Assembly: GCF_030250645.1 (NCBI RefSeq)
Contig: NZ_JASSVS010000002.1
Coordinates: forward strand, 434,001-498,000
Origin: Marinobacter azerbaijanicus
Lineage (GTDB): Bacteria; Pseudomonadota; Gammaproteobacteria; Pseudomonadales; Oleiphilaceae
Direction: 5' to 3'
DNA: 64,000 nucleotides
This document shows, piece after piece, positions 45,346 through 54,877 of the stretch. Positions within the stretch are counted from its first letter, which is position 1. Every line of letters begins with the position of its first letter. The translations under genes were made by a program, and so were the position numbers. The notes beneath the pieces were generated by a model that was not told the DNA's origin, searched no databases, and was given only the letters and a program-made list of their open reading frames with translations.

Positions 45346-47156
45346 TCCGTGGCCTCCCGCTTTTTAAGAGTTAACACAAATTCCGCACCCGGGCCGTCGC
45401 TGCGATTGCGTCCTGTCAGGCTCCCGCCCAACGCATCCACTATCTGACGCGATATGGATAGCCCCAGCCCAAGACCCTGCTTCACAGACTTGGTCGTGAA
45501 AAAGGGCTCAAAGATCTGTTCGCTGTTGCCCGGAAGCCCGGAACCATTATCGCGTACCGTGCACCGCCAGCTATCACCGGCTTCATCAATATCAATAGTG
45601 ATTTCCGGGTGAGCGGCCCCATCCACCGCCTGAACGGCATTGGCCAGGAGATTCACCATTACCTGCTCAATCCTGATCAGATCGCCATGGCACATTACCG
45701 GCTGCTCCGGGCGGTTCCAGCGGATATCAATACCGGAGCTGTTATTCTGGGCTTTGATGATCTTCAGCGAGGCATCCACCGGTTGGCGCAGATCCACCTC
45801 GGACGGGGGGCCCTCGGATTTGCGGGCGAAAACCTTGAACTGGCGGGTGAGTTCAGCCATCTTGTCGCAGAGTGCGCTGATTTCAACAAGGTTGGCGTCC
45901 ACCATATCTCCGGAACCCTTCTCAAGGAAGCGGCGACTGTTTCTGGCGTATGTCTGTATGGCCGTCAGCGGCTGGTTGATCTCGTGGTTCAACCCCGCAG
46001 ACATCTGGCCGAGAACCGCCAGCTTTGCAGCCTGAATCAGTTCCTGCTGGGTTTCCCGAAGCTCGTTCTGAGTTCGCTCGCGCTCACGGATCTCCTGCAA
46101 CAACTGCTGGTTCGAGCGCTCCAGGTCCGCGGTTCGACGGGCTACGCTACGTTCGAGCTGCTGCCCCCTCAGCGCCAACTCTGCCTCACGGCGATAGCGC
46201 TCACGCAGGTAAAGCGCTGCCAGCAGACCACCAATAAACATTGCGATACCGCCCGCCAGGAATCCCAGCCTGGTCCAGAGCACAGAGCGGGTACCCATCA
46301 TGACCTGCAGGGTCCAGTCCATGCGCGGCAAGGGTGTGCGAACCGTCAGATACTCACCATTCCTTTGCTCTCCGCGAATATGTATCAGGCCGGCCTGATC
46401 AGACACTCCCCAGGGAGATTCAACCATCTGGAACGCAACCGGATCGAGTTCACGATCCGGATAGCGTTGCGAAGCTCTTTCGACTGGGCCTTTCTGATCG
46501 TTGCCGGAAAAGTCCCGGTACAGCCATTGCGACCGGCTGGCCAGGAAGCTGATCCCGGCGTTATCCAGCACCACCATTTCAGCCTCTTTCCTCGCACCCG
46601 GCCGATGCCATTGGGACTCCAGTTCCTCCACAAGGATTTTCATGGCGATCACACCCAGTGTCTCGCCTTCATTGCTGCGAACCGGGTGTGAAAAATAGAG
46701 CCCACGAACACCGGAGGTCGTGCCCAGCGCAAAATAGATCGCTGAATCGCTGGTCCTCATGGCGTCCTGGAAATAGGGCCTGAAATCGAAATTACGCCCG
46801 ACAAAACTGTCTGGCTGGTCATAATTGTTCGCCGCTATCGTTGTCCCGGAGGCATTCATCAGATACACGTCTGAGCTGCCCACAATGGTCGCCATTCGCT
46901 GCATCTGGTCATTGGCCCGGAGGACAACTCCGGGGTTTCCGGGAGATGCAAGGGCTTGTGCCAACAATGGATGCTCGGCCATCAGTTCCGGTATTGGCTT
47001 ATATCGATTCAGCTCGTTAGCCACGAGTTGGCGATAACGAAACGACTCTTCCACGCTCTCCTGTTCAACCTGTCGGTACCCGTACCAGCCGCCGAGCATC
47101 CATGAGGCGGCCAGGATGACAAGGAAAACAAGGAAAACAATAATCCGGTAGGGCAT
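45342..47156 (-). CDS. DctB-like C4-dicarboxylate sensor histidine kinase
   Basis: From the ATG at 47156 (GGAG just upstream) the product has 604 residues: transmembrane helix 1 at about 3-25, a double-PDC periplasmic domain of about 250 residues (NYDQPDSFVGRNFDFRPYFQ, GLYFSHPVRSNEGETLGVIA) like that of DctB, helix 2 at about 290-312, a coiled coil (ARRTADLERSNQQLLQEI), H in AGLNHEINQPLTAIQTYARN and the ATPase boxes (NLLANAVQAV, DNGSGLP, GLGLGLSISRQI). It lies 93 bases after the TRAP permease gene and is probably in the same operon. Confidence 0.92.
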   Translation of the reverse strand: MPYRIIVFLVFLVILAASWMLGGWYGYRQVEQESVEESFRYRQLVANELNRYKPIPELMAEHPLLAQALASPGNPGVVLRANDQMQRMATIVGSSDVYLMNASGTTIAANNYDQPDSFVGRNFDFRPYFQDAMRTSDSAIYFALGTTSGVRGLYFSHPVRSNEGETLGVIAMKILVEELESQWHRPGARKEAEMVVLDNAGISFLASRSQWLYRDFSGNDQKGPVERASQRYPDRELDPVAFQMVESPWGVSDQAGLIHIRGEQRNGEYLTVRTPLPRMDWTLQVMMGTRSVLWTRLGFLAGGIAMFIGGLLAALYLRERYRREAELALRGQQLERSVARRTADLERSNQQLLQEIRERERTQNELRETQQELIQAAKLAVLGQMSAGLNHEINQPLTAIQTYARNSRRFLEKGSGDMVDANLVEISALCDKMAELTRQFKVFARKSEGPPSEVDLRQPVDASLKIIKAQNNSSGIDIRWNRPEQPVMCHGDLIRIEQVMVNLLANAVQAVDGAAHPEITIDIDEAGDSWRCTVRDNGSGLPGNSEQIFEPFFTTKSVKQGLGLGLSISRQIVDALGGSLTGRNRSDGPGAEFVLTLKKREATE

Positions 47157-47249
47157 ACGCTCCGGTCTCTGAAAACCTCTGAAAGCCGTTAGAGTATAGC
47201 CCTGTCCGGGGCAGGGCAATCCCGCCCCGGACTTACAGGCCTGACGGAT

Positions 47250-49430
47250 TCAGATACTGGCGGGACGAAGCCTTTGCGGTCGCTGGGCAAGGAACGCAAT
47301 CACCGCCAGAGCGATACCTGTCAGGTCTGTCCACAATCCTCCTTCAATCATAAGCAACGCAGCTGCTATGAGGAGAAAACGAACCAACGCACCGGCTGAC
47401 GCCCGGGCAAACCAGCCCATTACACCGCCGGACAACATATACACACCAAAGAGCGCGGTTATCAGGGCACGGGCGATATCAAACCAGCCAGCATCCATCA
47501 ACAGGGCACCGTTGTAGAAGAACATGAACGGTACAATGAATGCGGCAATACCGATCCTGAACGACGCCACCGATGTTTCCATGGCATTCGCACCGGAGAT
47601 ACCCGCAGCCGCGTAGGACGCCAGGGCAACCGGCGGTGTGATAGCCGACACAACCGCGAAGTAGAACACGAAGAAGTGTGCGGTCAGTGGGTCAATACCC
47701 AGTTGTACCAGACCCGGCGCGACCACCGACGCAGCAACCGCATAGGCTGCCGTTGTCGGCATCCCCATCCCCAGCAGAATGGATATGAACATGGCGAAGA
47801 CCAGTGCCAGCAACTGACTTGCCTCGGCCACATCCAGCAACAGCACGGAAAAACGCGCGCCCACGCCTGTCAGGGAGATAACGCCCACGATCAGGCCTGC
47901 TGCGGCACATACCACAATGATCTGGATTGCCATATAGGAGGCAATTTCCAGCGCTTCCAGTATCTTCCGAATGCCCATTTTGTTGGGAGAGAACCAGCTG
48001 ACAACCGCCGCGGAAACGGTCGCCAATGTACCGGCCCGTATCACCGAATAGCCCATGAAAAGAGCCACAATCAGAATAATGATTGGCACAAACAGATAGC
48101 ACTGTTTGATCATCTTCTTGAGTTGGGGCAATTCATCGTCGCGCATGCCGCGCATGCCGGTTTTAGCGGCTTCAAAGTCCACCATGAAGTAGACAGACGC
48201 GAAATACAGGATGGCCGGAATAATCGCCGCGATGGCAATTTCAGTATAGGGAATGCCGGTAATCTCGGCCATGATAAAGGCACCGGCGCCCATGATCGGC
48301 GGCATAATCTGTCCACCGGTGGAGGCGGCCGCTTCCACGGCTCCGGCAGACTGCTTGCTGTAGCCAACTTTCTTCATCAGCGGGATAGTAAGCGAGCCGG
48401 TGGACACCACATTGCCGGCACTGGTGCCGTTGATCATACCCATCAGGCCAGAGGCAAAGATCGACACCTTCGCAGGACCACCACGGGTGCGCCCGGCTGC
48501 GGCGAAGGCAAAGTTCACGAAATAGTCACCAACCTTGGAGGCCTGGAGGAACGCCGCAAAAACGATAAACAGGATAATGTATGTGGAGGAAACCGCCGTG
48601 GTGGGGCCAAGGATACCGGCGTCGGTATAGACCTGGCTGAAGAACCGCTGCACCGACAGGCCAGGATAGCCAAGAAAGCCGGGCAGATGGGGACCGGCGA
48701 ACACATACACCAGGAACGCCAGCCCGATAACAACCAGGGCCATCCCGGTCAACCGGCGTGTCAGTTCCATGATCAATGCAGTGCCGGCGACAGCGGCGAA
48801 TGAAATTCCGACCGGCGCAAAGGAGGTGCCCGTGGACATCCGCATGGAGGTGTTATAAACCACCAGGAAATAGGCAGCGACCGCCACCGAGCATACAATC
48901 AGCACCAGATCCGGCATGCTGAAACGCGAACGGCCAGTCTGGTAAAACCAGCTCATCACAATGCCCACACCGGTTGCAGCGAGCAGCGGCCAGCCGAAAT
49001 GCCAGGTTTCCAGGTTAACCGGAATACGCAGCGTGCCATCAAGAATGATCTGATGGAACGAAAACGTCTGATAGAGGGCGTACAACGCCGGCGCCAGAGC
49101 CAGGGTGCTGACCCACTTGGCCCAGCGGTGGCGCGCGGAAACTTCTCCAGTGGATACAAAGCGGGCGCCGGCGAACAGGATGAACCCAAGTACAAGGGCG
49201 CCTGCAATATGGACGATCCGGAAGGACCAGGTTTCCAGTGGTGCGATGTTCAGGCTATACAGATGGAAGGCCGAATAAGCAATTGCCAGTACCGACACAA
49301 GCTTTGCCACGCTGCCTTCAAATAACCGGCGGTTCTCCTCGACCGGCTCCTGGTCAACATCGTGGGCCAGAATATGGTCGTCCTCGGCTTCTGGCGCGGG
49401 ATGATGTTCGGTGTGTTGTTTGTCAGTCAT
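47250..49430 (-). CDS. TRAP transporter 4TM/12TM fused permease
   Basis: The ATG at 49430 follows AGGG and gives 726 residues; the frame is open to 49511. A polar N-terminus of about 40 residues with many His, Asp and Glu is followed by about 17 hydrophobic segments. The DctM-like part has GLMGMINGTSAGNVVSTGSL, STGGQIMPPIMGAGAFIMAE and LLGMGMPTTAAYAVAASVVA. In TAXI systems the small DctQ and large DctM subunits are fused, as here. It works with the TAXI protein encoded 90 bases upstream to import an organic acid with Na+ or H+. Confidence 0.93.
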   Translation of the reverse strand: MTDKQHTEHHPAPEAEDDHILAHDVDQEPVEENRRLFEGSVAKLVSVLAIAYSAFHLYSLNIAPLETWSFRIVHIAGALVLGFILFAGARFVSTGEVSARHRWAKWVSTLALAPALYALYQTFSFHQIILDGTLRIPVNLETWHFGWPLLAATGVGIVMSWFYQTGRSRFSMPDLVLIVCSVAVAAYFLVVYNTSMRMSTGTSFAPVGISFAAVAGTALIMELTRRLTGMALVVIGLAFLVYVFAGPHLPGFLGYPGLSVQRFFSQVYTDAGILGPTTAVSSTYIILFIVFAAFLQASKVGDYFVNFAFAAAGRTRGGPAKVSIFASGLMGMINGTSAGNVVSTGSLTIPLMKKVGYSKQSAGAVEAAASTGGQIMPPIMGAGAFIMAEITGIPYTEIAIAAIIPAILYFASVYFMVDFEAAKTGMRGMRDDELPQLKKMIKQCYLFVPIIILIVALFMGYSVIRAGTLATVSAAVVSWFSPNKMGIRKILEALEIASYMAIQIIVVCAAAGLIVGVISLTGVGARFSVLLLDVAEASQLLALVFAMFISILLGMGMPTTAAYAVAASVVAPGLVQLGIDPLTAHFFVFYFAVVSAITPPVALASYAAAGISGANAMETSVASFRIGIAAFIVPFMFFYNGALLMDAGWFDIARALITALFGVYMLSGGVMGWFARASAGALVRFLLIAAALLMIEGGLWTDLTGIALAVIAFLAQRPQRLRPASI

Positions 49431-49520
49431 GATAGACCCTGCTTGCGAGAAAACGGGGCCGGCCATTTGCCGGCTGGACTCCGAAGGGCCACTGTCGTGG
49501 CCCTTCATCAAACACGATGA

Positions 49521-50495
49521 TTACTGCGCGATGTTGGCTTCTTCGATCGTGTATCCATTCTCGTTAAACCAGCGAGCGGCTCCCGGATGCCATGGCAACA
49601 CCTGGTTTTTGGTGTAGTTCTCGGGCACGGAATTCTGGGCCGCCTTGTGGATGGAGACCATTTTGTCGTTGTTCTCCATGGTCAGCCTGGTGATTTCGTA
49701 CACAAAACTTTCCGGTACATCACAGTTCGCGATGGCGAAGTTCCACATGGAAACCACACGGGATGGCTCACTCAGTGACTGGTAGGTACTGGCCGGAATC
49801 ATGAACTCGGACACCGGGAACTCCTCGGTCACCTTCTTTGCCTCTTCCTTCGTCATACCGATAATGGTCACATCAGTCTGTACTTCCAGTTGACTGACTG
49901 CCGGAATGGGAATGCCGGCGGCGAAAGCCACCACATCAATGAGACCGTCCTGCAACTGGCCGCCCAGGTCGGACCAGCTACCGTTGCGGCGTTCGAAATC
50001 AACACCGAGGGTTTCCATGATGCGGGGAAAGTAGGTGTCGGATGTGGAGCCGGCTGGCCCGAAGCCGATGGTAGCGCCATCCGGGATGTCAGAAATCGAT
50101 GTGATGCCGGAACTACTCAGTGCAGTAACAGAAAATGGCGTTTCATACATGGGAAACATCGCACACGCGTTATCCATTTTCATGCCCGGTGCCAGCGGGC
50201 TGGAACCATCAATGGATTCCTGTGCCGGCCCCATGGTGGTGAGCCCGAATTTCAGATCGCCGGTATGAACCAGCGCCATGTTCTGCATCGGGCCGCCAGT
50301 GATTTCAGCACCGCCCGACACGTCGAGATTGTCGGCGACAAAATTGGCCCATCCGGACCCATACGCAAAATAGGTTCCACCCTGGCTGGCAGTTCCCACG
50401 GTAAAGTTACTCGGCCACTCCGACCGATCCTGGGCAACAACAGAGCTGGTGACAGTGGAGGCAAATGCCAATGCCATTACGGCTGAGGTTTTCAT
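49521..50495 (-). CDS. TAXI-family TRAP transporter solute receptor
   Basis: A 324-residue periplasmic receptor starting at ATG 50495 with signal peptide (MKTSAVMALAFASTVTSSVV, cleavage at VVAQ). TAXI features are FTVGTASQGGTYFAYGSGWA, TGGPMQNMALVHTGDLKFGL, and GSTSDTYFPRIMETLGV; the ligand class of TAXI receptors includes glutamate, alpha-ketoglutarate and other organic acids, so the substrate here is open. It is the first gene of TAXI-TRAP-dctB-dctD, with a candidate sigma-54 promoter 76-91 bases upstream of its ATG. Confidence 0.92.
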   Translation of the reverse strand: MKTSAVMALAFASTVTSSVVAQDRSEWPSNFTVGTASQGGTYFAYGSGWANFVADNLDVSGGAEITGGPMQNMALVHTGDLKFGLTTMGPAQESIDGSSPLAPGMKMDNACAMFPMYETPFSVTALSSSGITSISDIPDGATIGFGPAGSTSDTYFPRIMETLGVDFERRNGSWSDLGGQLQDGLIDVVAFAAGIPIPAVSQLEVQTDVTIIGMTKEEAKKVTEEFPVSEFMIPASTYQSLSEPSRVVSMWNFAIANCDVPESFVYEITRLTMENNDKMVSIHKAAQNSVPENYTKNQVLPWHPGAARWFNENGYTIEEANIAQ

Positions 50496-50570
50496 ACTGG
50501 ATGCTCCCGATTTCATTGTGTTTGTTGGGTATTGATCGAAGCTCGACAGGCTTCGGTGTCATAAGTAGGG

Positions 50571-50586
50571 AGCAAGGAGCAGACCA
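50571..50586 (-). promoter_or_regulatory. Candidate sigma-54 promoter of the TAXI-TRAP operon
   Basis: On the minus strand the sequence is TGGTCTGCTCCTTGCT, which keeps the essential GG and GC of the -24/-12 elements with exact spacing and matches 9 of 12 defined positions of TGGCACG-N4-TTGCW. The transcript would start near 50560, giving a leader of about 65 bases before the TAXI ATG. The operon encodes a sigma-54 activator. Confidence 0.6.
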
Positions 50587-50656
50587 GGTTTGAAAACTGC
50601 TTTTAAAACAGCAACCTTTTGAATTGATCGGGGTTCAGGAGCTTCAGAATGGGTAG

Positions 50657-50693
50657 AATCCCACCCGCCGGAATCCTGCAATGGGTGGGGATT
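50657..50693. repeat. Inverted repeat upstream of the sigma-54 element
   Basis: AATCCCACCC (50657-50666) and GGGTGGGGATT (50683-50693) are inverted repeats except for one extra base, with a 16-base spacer. They lie 71-107 bases upstream of the -24 element, the typical distance of an activator-binding site. Confidence 0.45.
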
Positions 50694-50869
50694 GGCCAAG
50701 ATGGAAACTCGCTCAGCGTTGTAAGCCAGCGCCAAAGCCAAGACTGTCAAATCTTGTCCAACACCTTCCATAGGGGAAGGTTACTGTTCACACTATAAAT
50801 GGGTCCGCCTCAATGTTGAGGGTTATCCCAGCACACGCCGGAACAGCCCGCGTATCAAGGCCGAATGCA

Positions 50870-52453
50870 ATGTCAATTTCCGCGAAAACCACCGTAATGA
50901 TTCTGCTGATGGGCATCCTGCTCTCACTTTCCGCCTTTTATATCCAGCGCAGCATTGTCTACCCTGCCTTTCAAGAGATTGAGGTTGATTACGCCCAGAA
51001 TAATATAGACCGTGTGGTTCGGCGGCTGGATGCACAGCGAAAGACCATCGATCTCACGGTATACGACTGGTCGGCATGGAATGACACCTACACCTTCATA
51101 CAAAGCGGCCGTCAGGAGTACATCGATTCCAATCTTTATCCGGACACATTCCTTAACTTCGGGTTCGATGTTGCACTGTTTCTGAACCTTGACCAGGAAC
51201 CGGTCTGGGGCAGGGTTTTCGACTTTCCTTCAGACGGCGGATACGTCGATCTGACGGATAGCTACCTTGATGAAGTTCTGTCGGCAACGAAGGGATTCGC
51301 TGAGCGGATTGATCCTGAAGATGATATTGATGACCAGAAAACCAGCGGCATCGTCGTGGTCGGCGGCATTCCGGTCCTCTTTGCCATGCGACCAATCGTG
51401 CGAAGCGACGGCTCCGGGCCGCGCAAGGGCTATGTGTTGTTCGGCCAGTTTCTGGACGACGAGCTGATCAGCGAACTTTCAGAACAGATTGTCCAGGACT
51501 TCAGCATCCAACCGGTGTCGAAAACCGACGCTACGGCGTCCCCGGACAACTACACACTGGAAGCCATCAACCGGCGCGCTCTTTCTGCCTCCAGAATCTA
51601 CAGCATTGATGGCACACCAAGTCTGAGGGCAACGGCAATCCTGCCTCGCAGCATCACCGAACTGGGCAGAGACATCACCTTCTACGGAGTCGCTCTGCTC
51701 GTTCTGTTGTGCACCATTCTCGCAGTGGCGTTACTGGCACTTTTCCGGTGGATCATCATAAAGCCGATCATGGGCCTGAAGGCTGACATCTCAGGTATAT
51801 CCAATGCCATGGACTACTCCCTGCGGGCCAACATCAGAAACAACGATGAAATCGGGGCCCTGTCACGGGAGTTCAACTCCATGCTGGAGATGATCGAGAG
51901 GGCCAACGCAGAGTTGAAACGGCTGTCGGAGCATGACCCTCTCACCGGCCTATCAAACCGACTGGCTCTTGAAAAGAAGCTGGAGCAAGCTTGGGAGATA
52001 CTGTGCCGGACTGGTGACCCGCTCACCATCATGCTTGTCGATATCGACCATTTCAAACTCTACAACGACCGGTATGGGCACCAGGCAGGTGATAAATCCC
52101 TGAAACGTGTTGCGAAGATTCTGGCGGATGCCATGCAGCGGAAATCCGACATGGCCGCACGATACGGCGGCGAGGAATTTCTGCTGGTGCTTCCGGGGAC
52201 CGGTGCTGATGACGCCATGGCGATCGCCGCATCGATTCGCGAGCAGATCATTGCCGAGAAGATTGAGCACGATTGCAGCCCGGTCGAACCATTCCTCACC
52301 GTCAGTATCGGAATTTCATCGGTGGTGCCCCACAGCGATCTTGAAATGGGCGATCTGATCAGGGCCGCGGACCGGGCCCTTTACATGGTCAAGGGCAGCG
52401 GCAGAAACAGTTTCAGATACGAGCCCGTTGACCCAGCTTCCCAGAAACAGTAG
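50870..52453 (+). CDS. CHASE4-HAMP-GGDEF diguanylate cyclase
   Basis: ATG 50870 is preferred (AAGG upstream); an in-frame ATG at 50813 would add 19 residues before the first helix. The 527-residue protein has helix 1 at about 8-25, a periplasmic CHASE4 domain (DRVVRRLDAQRKTIDLTVYD, WSAWNDTYTF), helix 2 near 285-310, HAMP, and a GGDEF domain with active site GGEEF at 433-437 and an intact RxxD inhibitory site (RKSD) five residues before it. It should make c-di-GMP from GTP under product feedback. The signal is unknown. It is divergent from TAXI-TRAP and convergent with yjbQ (9-base gap). Confidence 0.9.
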   Translation: MSISAKTTVMILLMGILLSLSAFYIQRSIVYPAFQEIEVDYAQNNIDRVVRRLDAQRKTIDLTVYDWSAWNDTYTFIQSGRQEYIDSNLYPDTFLNFGFDVALFLNLDQEPVWGRVFDFPSDGGYVDLTDSYLDEVLSATKGFAERIDPEDDIDDQKTSGIVVVGGIPVLFAMRPIVRSDGSGPRKGYVLFGQFLDDELISELSEQIVQDFSIQPVSKTDATASPDNYTLEAINRRALSASRIYSIDGTPSLRATAILPRSITELGRDITFYGVALLVLLCTILAVALLALFRWIIIKPIMGLKADISGISNAMDYSLRANIRNNDEIGALSREFNSMLEMIERANAELKRLSEHDPLTGLSNRLALEKKLEQAWEILCRTGDPLTIMLVDIDHFKLYNDRYGHQAGDKSLKRVAKILADAMQRKSDMAARYGGEEFLLVLPGTGADDAMAIAASIREQIIAEKIEHDCSPVEPFLTVSIGISSVVPHSDLEMGDLIRAADRALYMVKGSGRNSFRYEPVDPASQKQ

Positions 52454-52462
52454 CCGAAGGCT

Positions 52463-52888
52463 CTACCACCGCCCCTGCAAAGTAGCCACAATTTTCCGAC
52501 CACTGGCCCTGTCCCTGTGCTCACAAAGGTAGATCCCCTGCCAGGTGCCCAGCGCAAGGTGGCTGTCGTTCACCGGGATCGTCAGCGACGGACCTACCAG
52601 CACACTCTTGATATGGGCCGGCATGTCATCGGGGCCTTCCATGGTGTGCTCATAGTGGGGGGCGTTCTCAGGTACCATTACATTAAAATGCCGCTCCAGG
52701 TCGCCGCGAACGTCCGGATCAGCGTTTTCGTTGATCGCCAGGGAAGCGGACGTATGCTGGATGAACAGATGCAGCAGACCAACCTGACAATTCTGCAACG
52801 CAGGTGCCTGTGCCAGGATTTCGTTGGTGACCAAATGAAAGCCCCTCGGCAGGGGTGCCAGTTCGATAAAGGTCTGATCCCAGATCAT
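52463..52888 (-). CDS. YjbQ-family protein (secondary thiamine-phosphate synthase-like)
   Basis: A 141-residue member of the YjbQ/UPF0047 family with the conserved LHLFIQHTSASLAINENADP, NAPHYEHTMEGPDDMPAHIK and LGTWQGIYLCEHRDRASGRK blocks that form a trimeric metal-binding site. Some members show weak thiamine-phosphate synthase activity, but the true role is unsettled. It follows the AstE-like gene by 14 bases and so is likely the last gene of the DUF432-mscS-rimB-rimK-astE-like transcript. Confidence 0.9.
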   Translation of the reverse strand: MIWDQTFIELAPLPRGFHLVTNEILAQAPALQNCQVGLLHLFIQHTSASLAINENADPDVRGDLERHFNVMVPENAPHYEHTMEGPDDMPAHIKSVLVGPSLTIPVNDSHLALGTWQGIYLCEHRDRASGRKIVATLQGRW

Positions 52889-52902
52889 AGCTAGCCTCGT
52901 GG

Positions 52903-53970
52903 TTATTTCTGGCGGTCGTCCCAGGGGTGAACGGGAACCACATCATCGCCCATATCCCCTTCGTAGCTGCTGCGGAAGTAGTCCATGGCTTTCTCCGCTT
53001 CGTTGAGCTCGTCGAACCGGGCAATGTGATAGATCGCCTCGCCCTCGTTCACCAGGGGCAGGTTGTTGACACAGATAACGATGCCGGAACAGGGTGAAAG
53101 CACAGCCGTTTCAGACTCGCCGAACGGGTCCGCTACCATAGCCAGTTTCTGGCCCTTGCGAACCTTCTGGCCCAGGCTTGCCACCGGGCGCATGATGCCA
53201 TCTGTGTCCGTTCTTACCCACTGGGAGTTGGCGGCGGTCTCCGAACGTTTTCTTGGCGGCTTGGGGCCTTTCTTTGCGGGTATCATTTCCAGTTCCCGCA
53301 TCACCCGGATCACCCCTTTCACGCCACTGGAAATCACCACATCGTCAAACCGCAGGGCTTCACCGCCTTCAAAGGTGACCACCGGAATATCCTGGGAATC
53401 AGCGTAGGCCCGAAGGCTGCCTTCCCGCAAGCTGGCATTGATGATGATTGGTGCGCCAAACGCTTCCGCCATGCGGATGGTTTCCGGGTTTTTCAGTTCG
53501 GCGCGGATCTGCGGCAGGTTGAACCGGTGTATGGCTCCCGTGTGCAGGTCGATAATATGAGACACGTTTTCCATAATCTGCGTGCGCAGCAGATAAGCAA
53601 TGCGCCCGCCCAACGAGCCGGACTCAGTGCCCGGGAAACAGCGGTTGAGGTCACGGCGGTCCGGCAGGTAACGGGTTCGTTGCACAAAGCCGAAGATGTT
53701 AACAATAGGAACCGCTACCAGGGTGCCCCGCAGGTGACGCAGGGCGGAATTGGTCAGCACCCGCCGTACGATCTCCACTCCGTTGATTTCATCCCCGTGA
53801 ATGGCACCGCACACCATCAGGACCGGGCCACTGCGACGGCCATGCACCACTTCAACAGGGATGTAGAGCGGCGTATGGGTGTACAGTTTGGCAACAGGTA
53901 TCTCCACCGTTTGCCGGGTACCGGCTTTTATTTCGTTGCCGGCAATAACAAAAGGGGCCCGGGCCGCCAT
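52903..53970 (-). CDS. AstE/aspartoacylase-like M14-type zinc amidohydrolase
   Basis: A 355-residue protein of the succinylglutamate desuccinylase/aspartoacylase family. Zinc ligands H58 and E61 (GAIHGDEING) and H143 (IDLHTGAIH), the substrate-side D107-L-N-R110, and the catalytic E201 (TFEGGEA) are present. A C-terminal barrel (DGIMRPVASLGQKVRKGQKL) resembles a biotinyl/lipoyl fold, common in this subgroup. Members remove an acyl or aminoacyl group next to a carboxylate; the substrate is unknown. It starts 1 base after the rimK stop, so it is coupled to RimK, and trimming of glutamate added by RimK is an attractive but untested role. Arginine catabolic ast genes are not near. Confidence 0.88.
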   Translation of the reverse strand: MAARAPFVIAGNEIKAGTRQTVEIPVAKLYTHTPLYIPVEVVHGRRSGPVLMVCGAIHGDEINGVEIVRRVLTNSALRHLRGTLVAVPIVNIFGFVQRTRYLPDRRDLNRCFPGTESGSLGGRIAYLLRTQIMENVSHIIDLHTGAIHRFNLPQIRAELKNPETIRMAEAFGAPIIINASLREGSLRAYADSQDIPVVTFEGGEALRFDDVVISSGVKGVIRVMRELEMIPAKKGPKPPRKRSETAANSQWVRTDTDGIMRPVASLGQKVRKGQKLAMVADPFGESETAVLSPCSGIVICVNNLPLVNEGEAIYHIARFDELNEAEKAMDYFRSSYEGDMGDDVVPVHPWDDRQK

Positions 53971-53971
53971 C

Positions 53972-54877
53972 TCAGCCCCTCCCCTTGGTGCGGGTTTTCC
54001 AGGGCTTCTGGTTCTTTTCTGTCCAGTTCATGATCATGCCAGCCACGTTCTTGCCAGTGGCATTCTCGATACCTTCCAGGCCCGGTGAAGAGTTTACTTC
54101 CATCACCAGCGGCCCCCGGCTGGAACGAAGCAGATCGACGCCAGCCACATTAAGCCCCATGGATTTGGCGGCGGTAATGGCGGTACGACGTTCTTCCGGT
54201 GTAATGCGCACAAGTGACGCCGTGCCACCACGGTGCAGATTGGACCGGAACTCACCTTCCCCACCCTGGCGCTTCATGGCCGCAATAACTTTGTCACCAA
54301 TGACAAAACAGCGGATATCGGCACCGCCGGCTTCCTTGATGAATTCCTGTACCAGAATGTCGGCTTTCAGTCCCATGAAGGCTTCGATCACGCTTTCTGC
54401 CGCCTTGCGGGTCTCAGCCAGTACCACACCAATACCCTGGGTGCCCTGCAGTAACTTGATAACAACCGGTGCACCACCCACCATTTTCAGCAGTTCGGGT
54501 ACGTTGTCCGGCTTGTTGGCAAACCCGGTCACCGGCATACCCACGCCTTTGCGAGCCAGCAACTGCAACGAACGCAGCTTGTCACGGGAACGGGTAATAG
54601 CGACCGACTCGTTGACCGGGAAAACACCCATCATTTCAAACTGGCGCAACACCGCCGTGCCGTAAAACGTCACTGAGGCGCCAATACGGGGGATCACCAC
54701 ATCAAAGTCTTCCAGCACTTCCTCGTGGTAGTGAATTCTCGGATCGGCAGAGGTTATGTTCATGGAGCAGTGCAGGCAGTCGATTACCTTCACTTCATGG
54801 CCCCGATTAACACCTTCTTCCACCAGACGACGTGTCGAGTAGAGATGACGGTTACGCGACAGAATCGCAATCTTCAT
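53972..54877 (-). CDS. rimK: Ribosomal protein S6 glutamate ligase RimK
   Basis: A 301-residue ATP-grasp ligase very similar along its length to E. coli Rim[81 protein letters not shown], and [20 protein letters not shown]. RimK adds glutamate residues to the C-terminus of ribosomal protein S6 and can make poly-glutamate; in Pseudomonas it is modulated by RimA, RimB and c-di-GMP. Here it lies between rimB (ATGA overlap) and the AstE-like gene (1-base gap). rimA was not seen, and rpsF is not in the window. Confidence 0.94.
   Translation of the reverse strand: MKIAILSRNRHLYSTRRLVEEGVNRGHEVKVIDCLHCSMNITSADPRIHYHEEVLEDFDVVIPRIGASVTFYGTAVLRQFEMMGVFPVNESVAITRSRDKLRSLQLLARKGVGMPVTGFANKPDNVPELLKMVGGAPVVIKLLQGTQGIGVVLAETRKAAESVIEAFMGLKADILVQEFIKEAGGADIRCFVIGDKVIAAMKRQGGEGEFRSNLHRGGTASLVRITPEERRTAITAAKSMGLNVAGVDLLRSSRGPLVMEVNSSPGLEGIENATGKNVAGMIMNWTEKNQKPWKTRTKGRG

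Larger units (their letters stand above)
50496..50869. other. Divergent regulatory region between TAXI and the diguanylate cyclase gene
   Basis: About 374 bases without a gene. It holds a sigma-54-like element (50571-50586, minus strand), an imperfect inverted repeat (50657-50693), a CCTTCC/GGAAGG hairpin (50765-50780) and a TATAAA -10-like hexamer facing the cyclase gene at 50794-50799. Confidence 0.6.

Noticed and set aside
47676..48803. 375-codon plus-strand frame opposite the TRAP permease gene
   Set aside because: His/Gly/Asn-rich translation typical of antisense to membrane protein genes.
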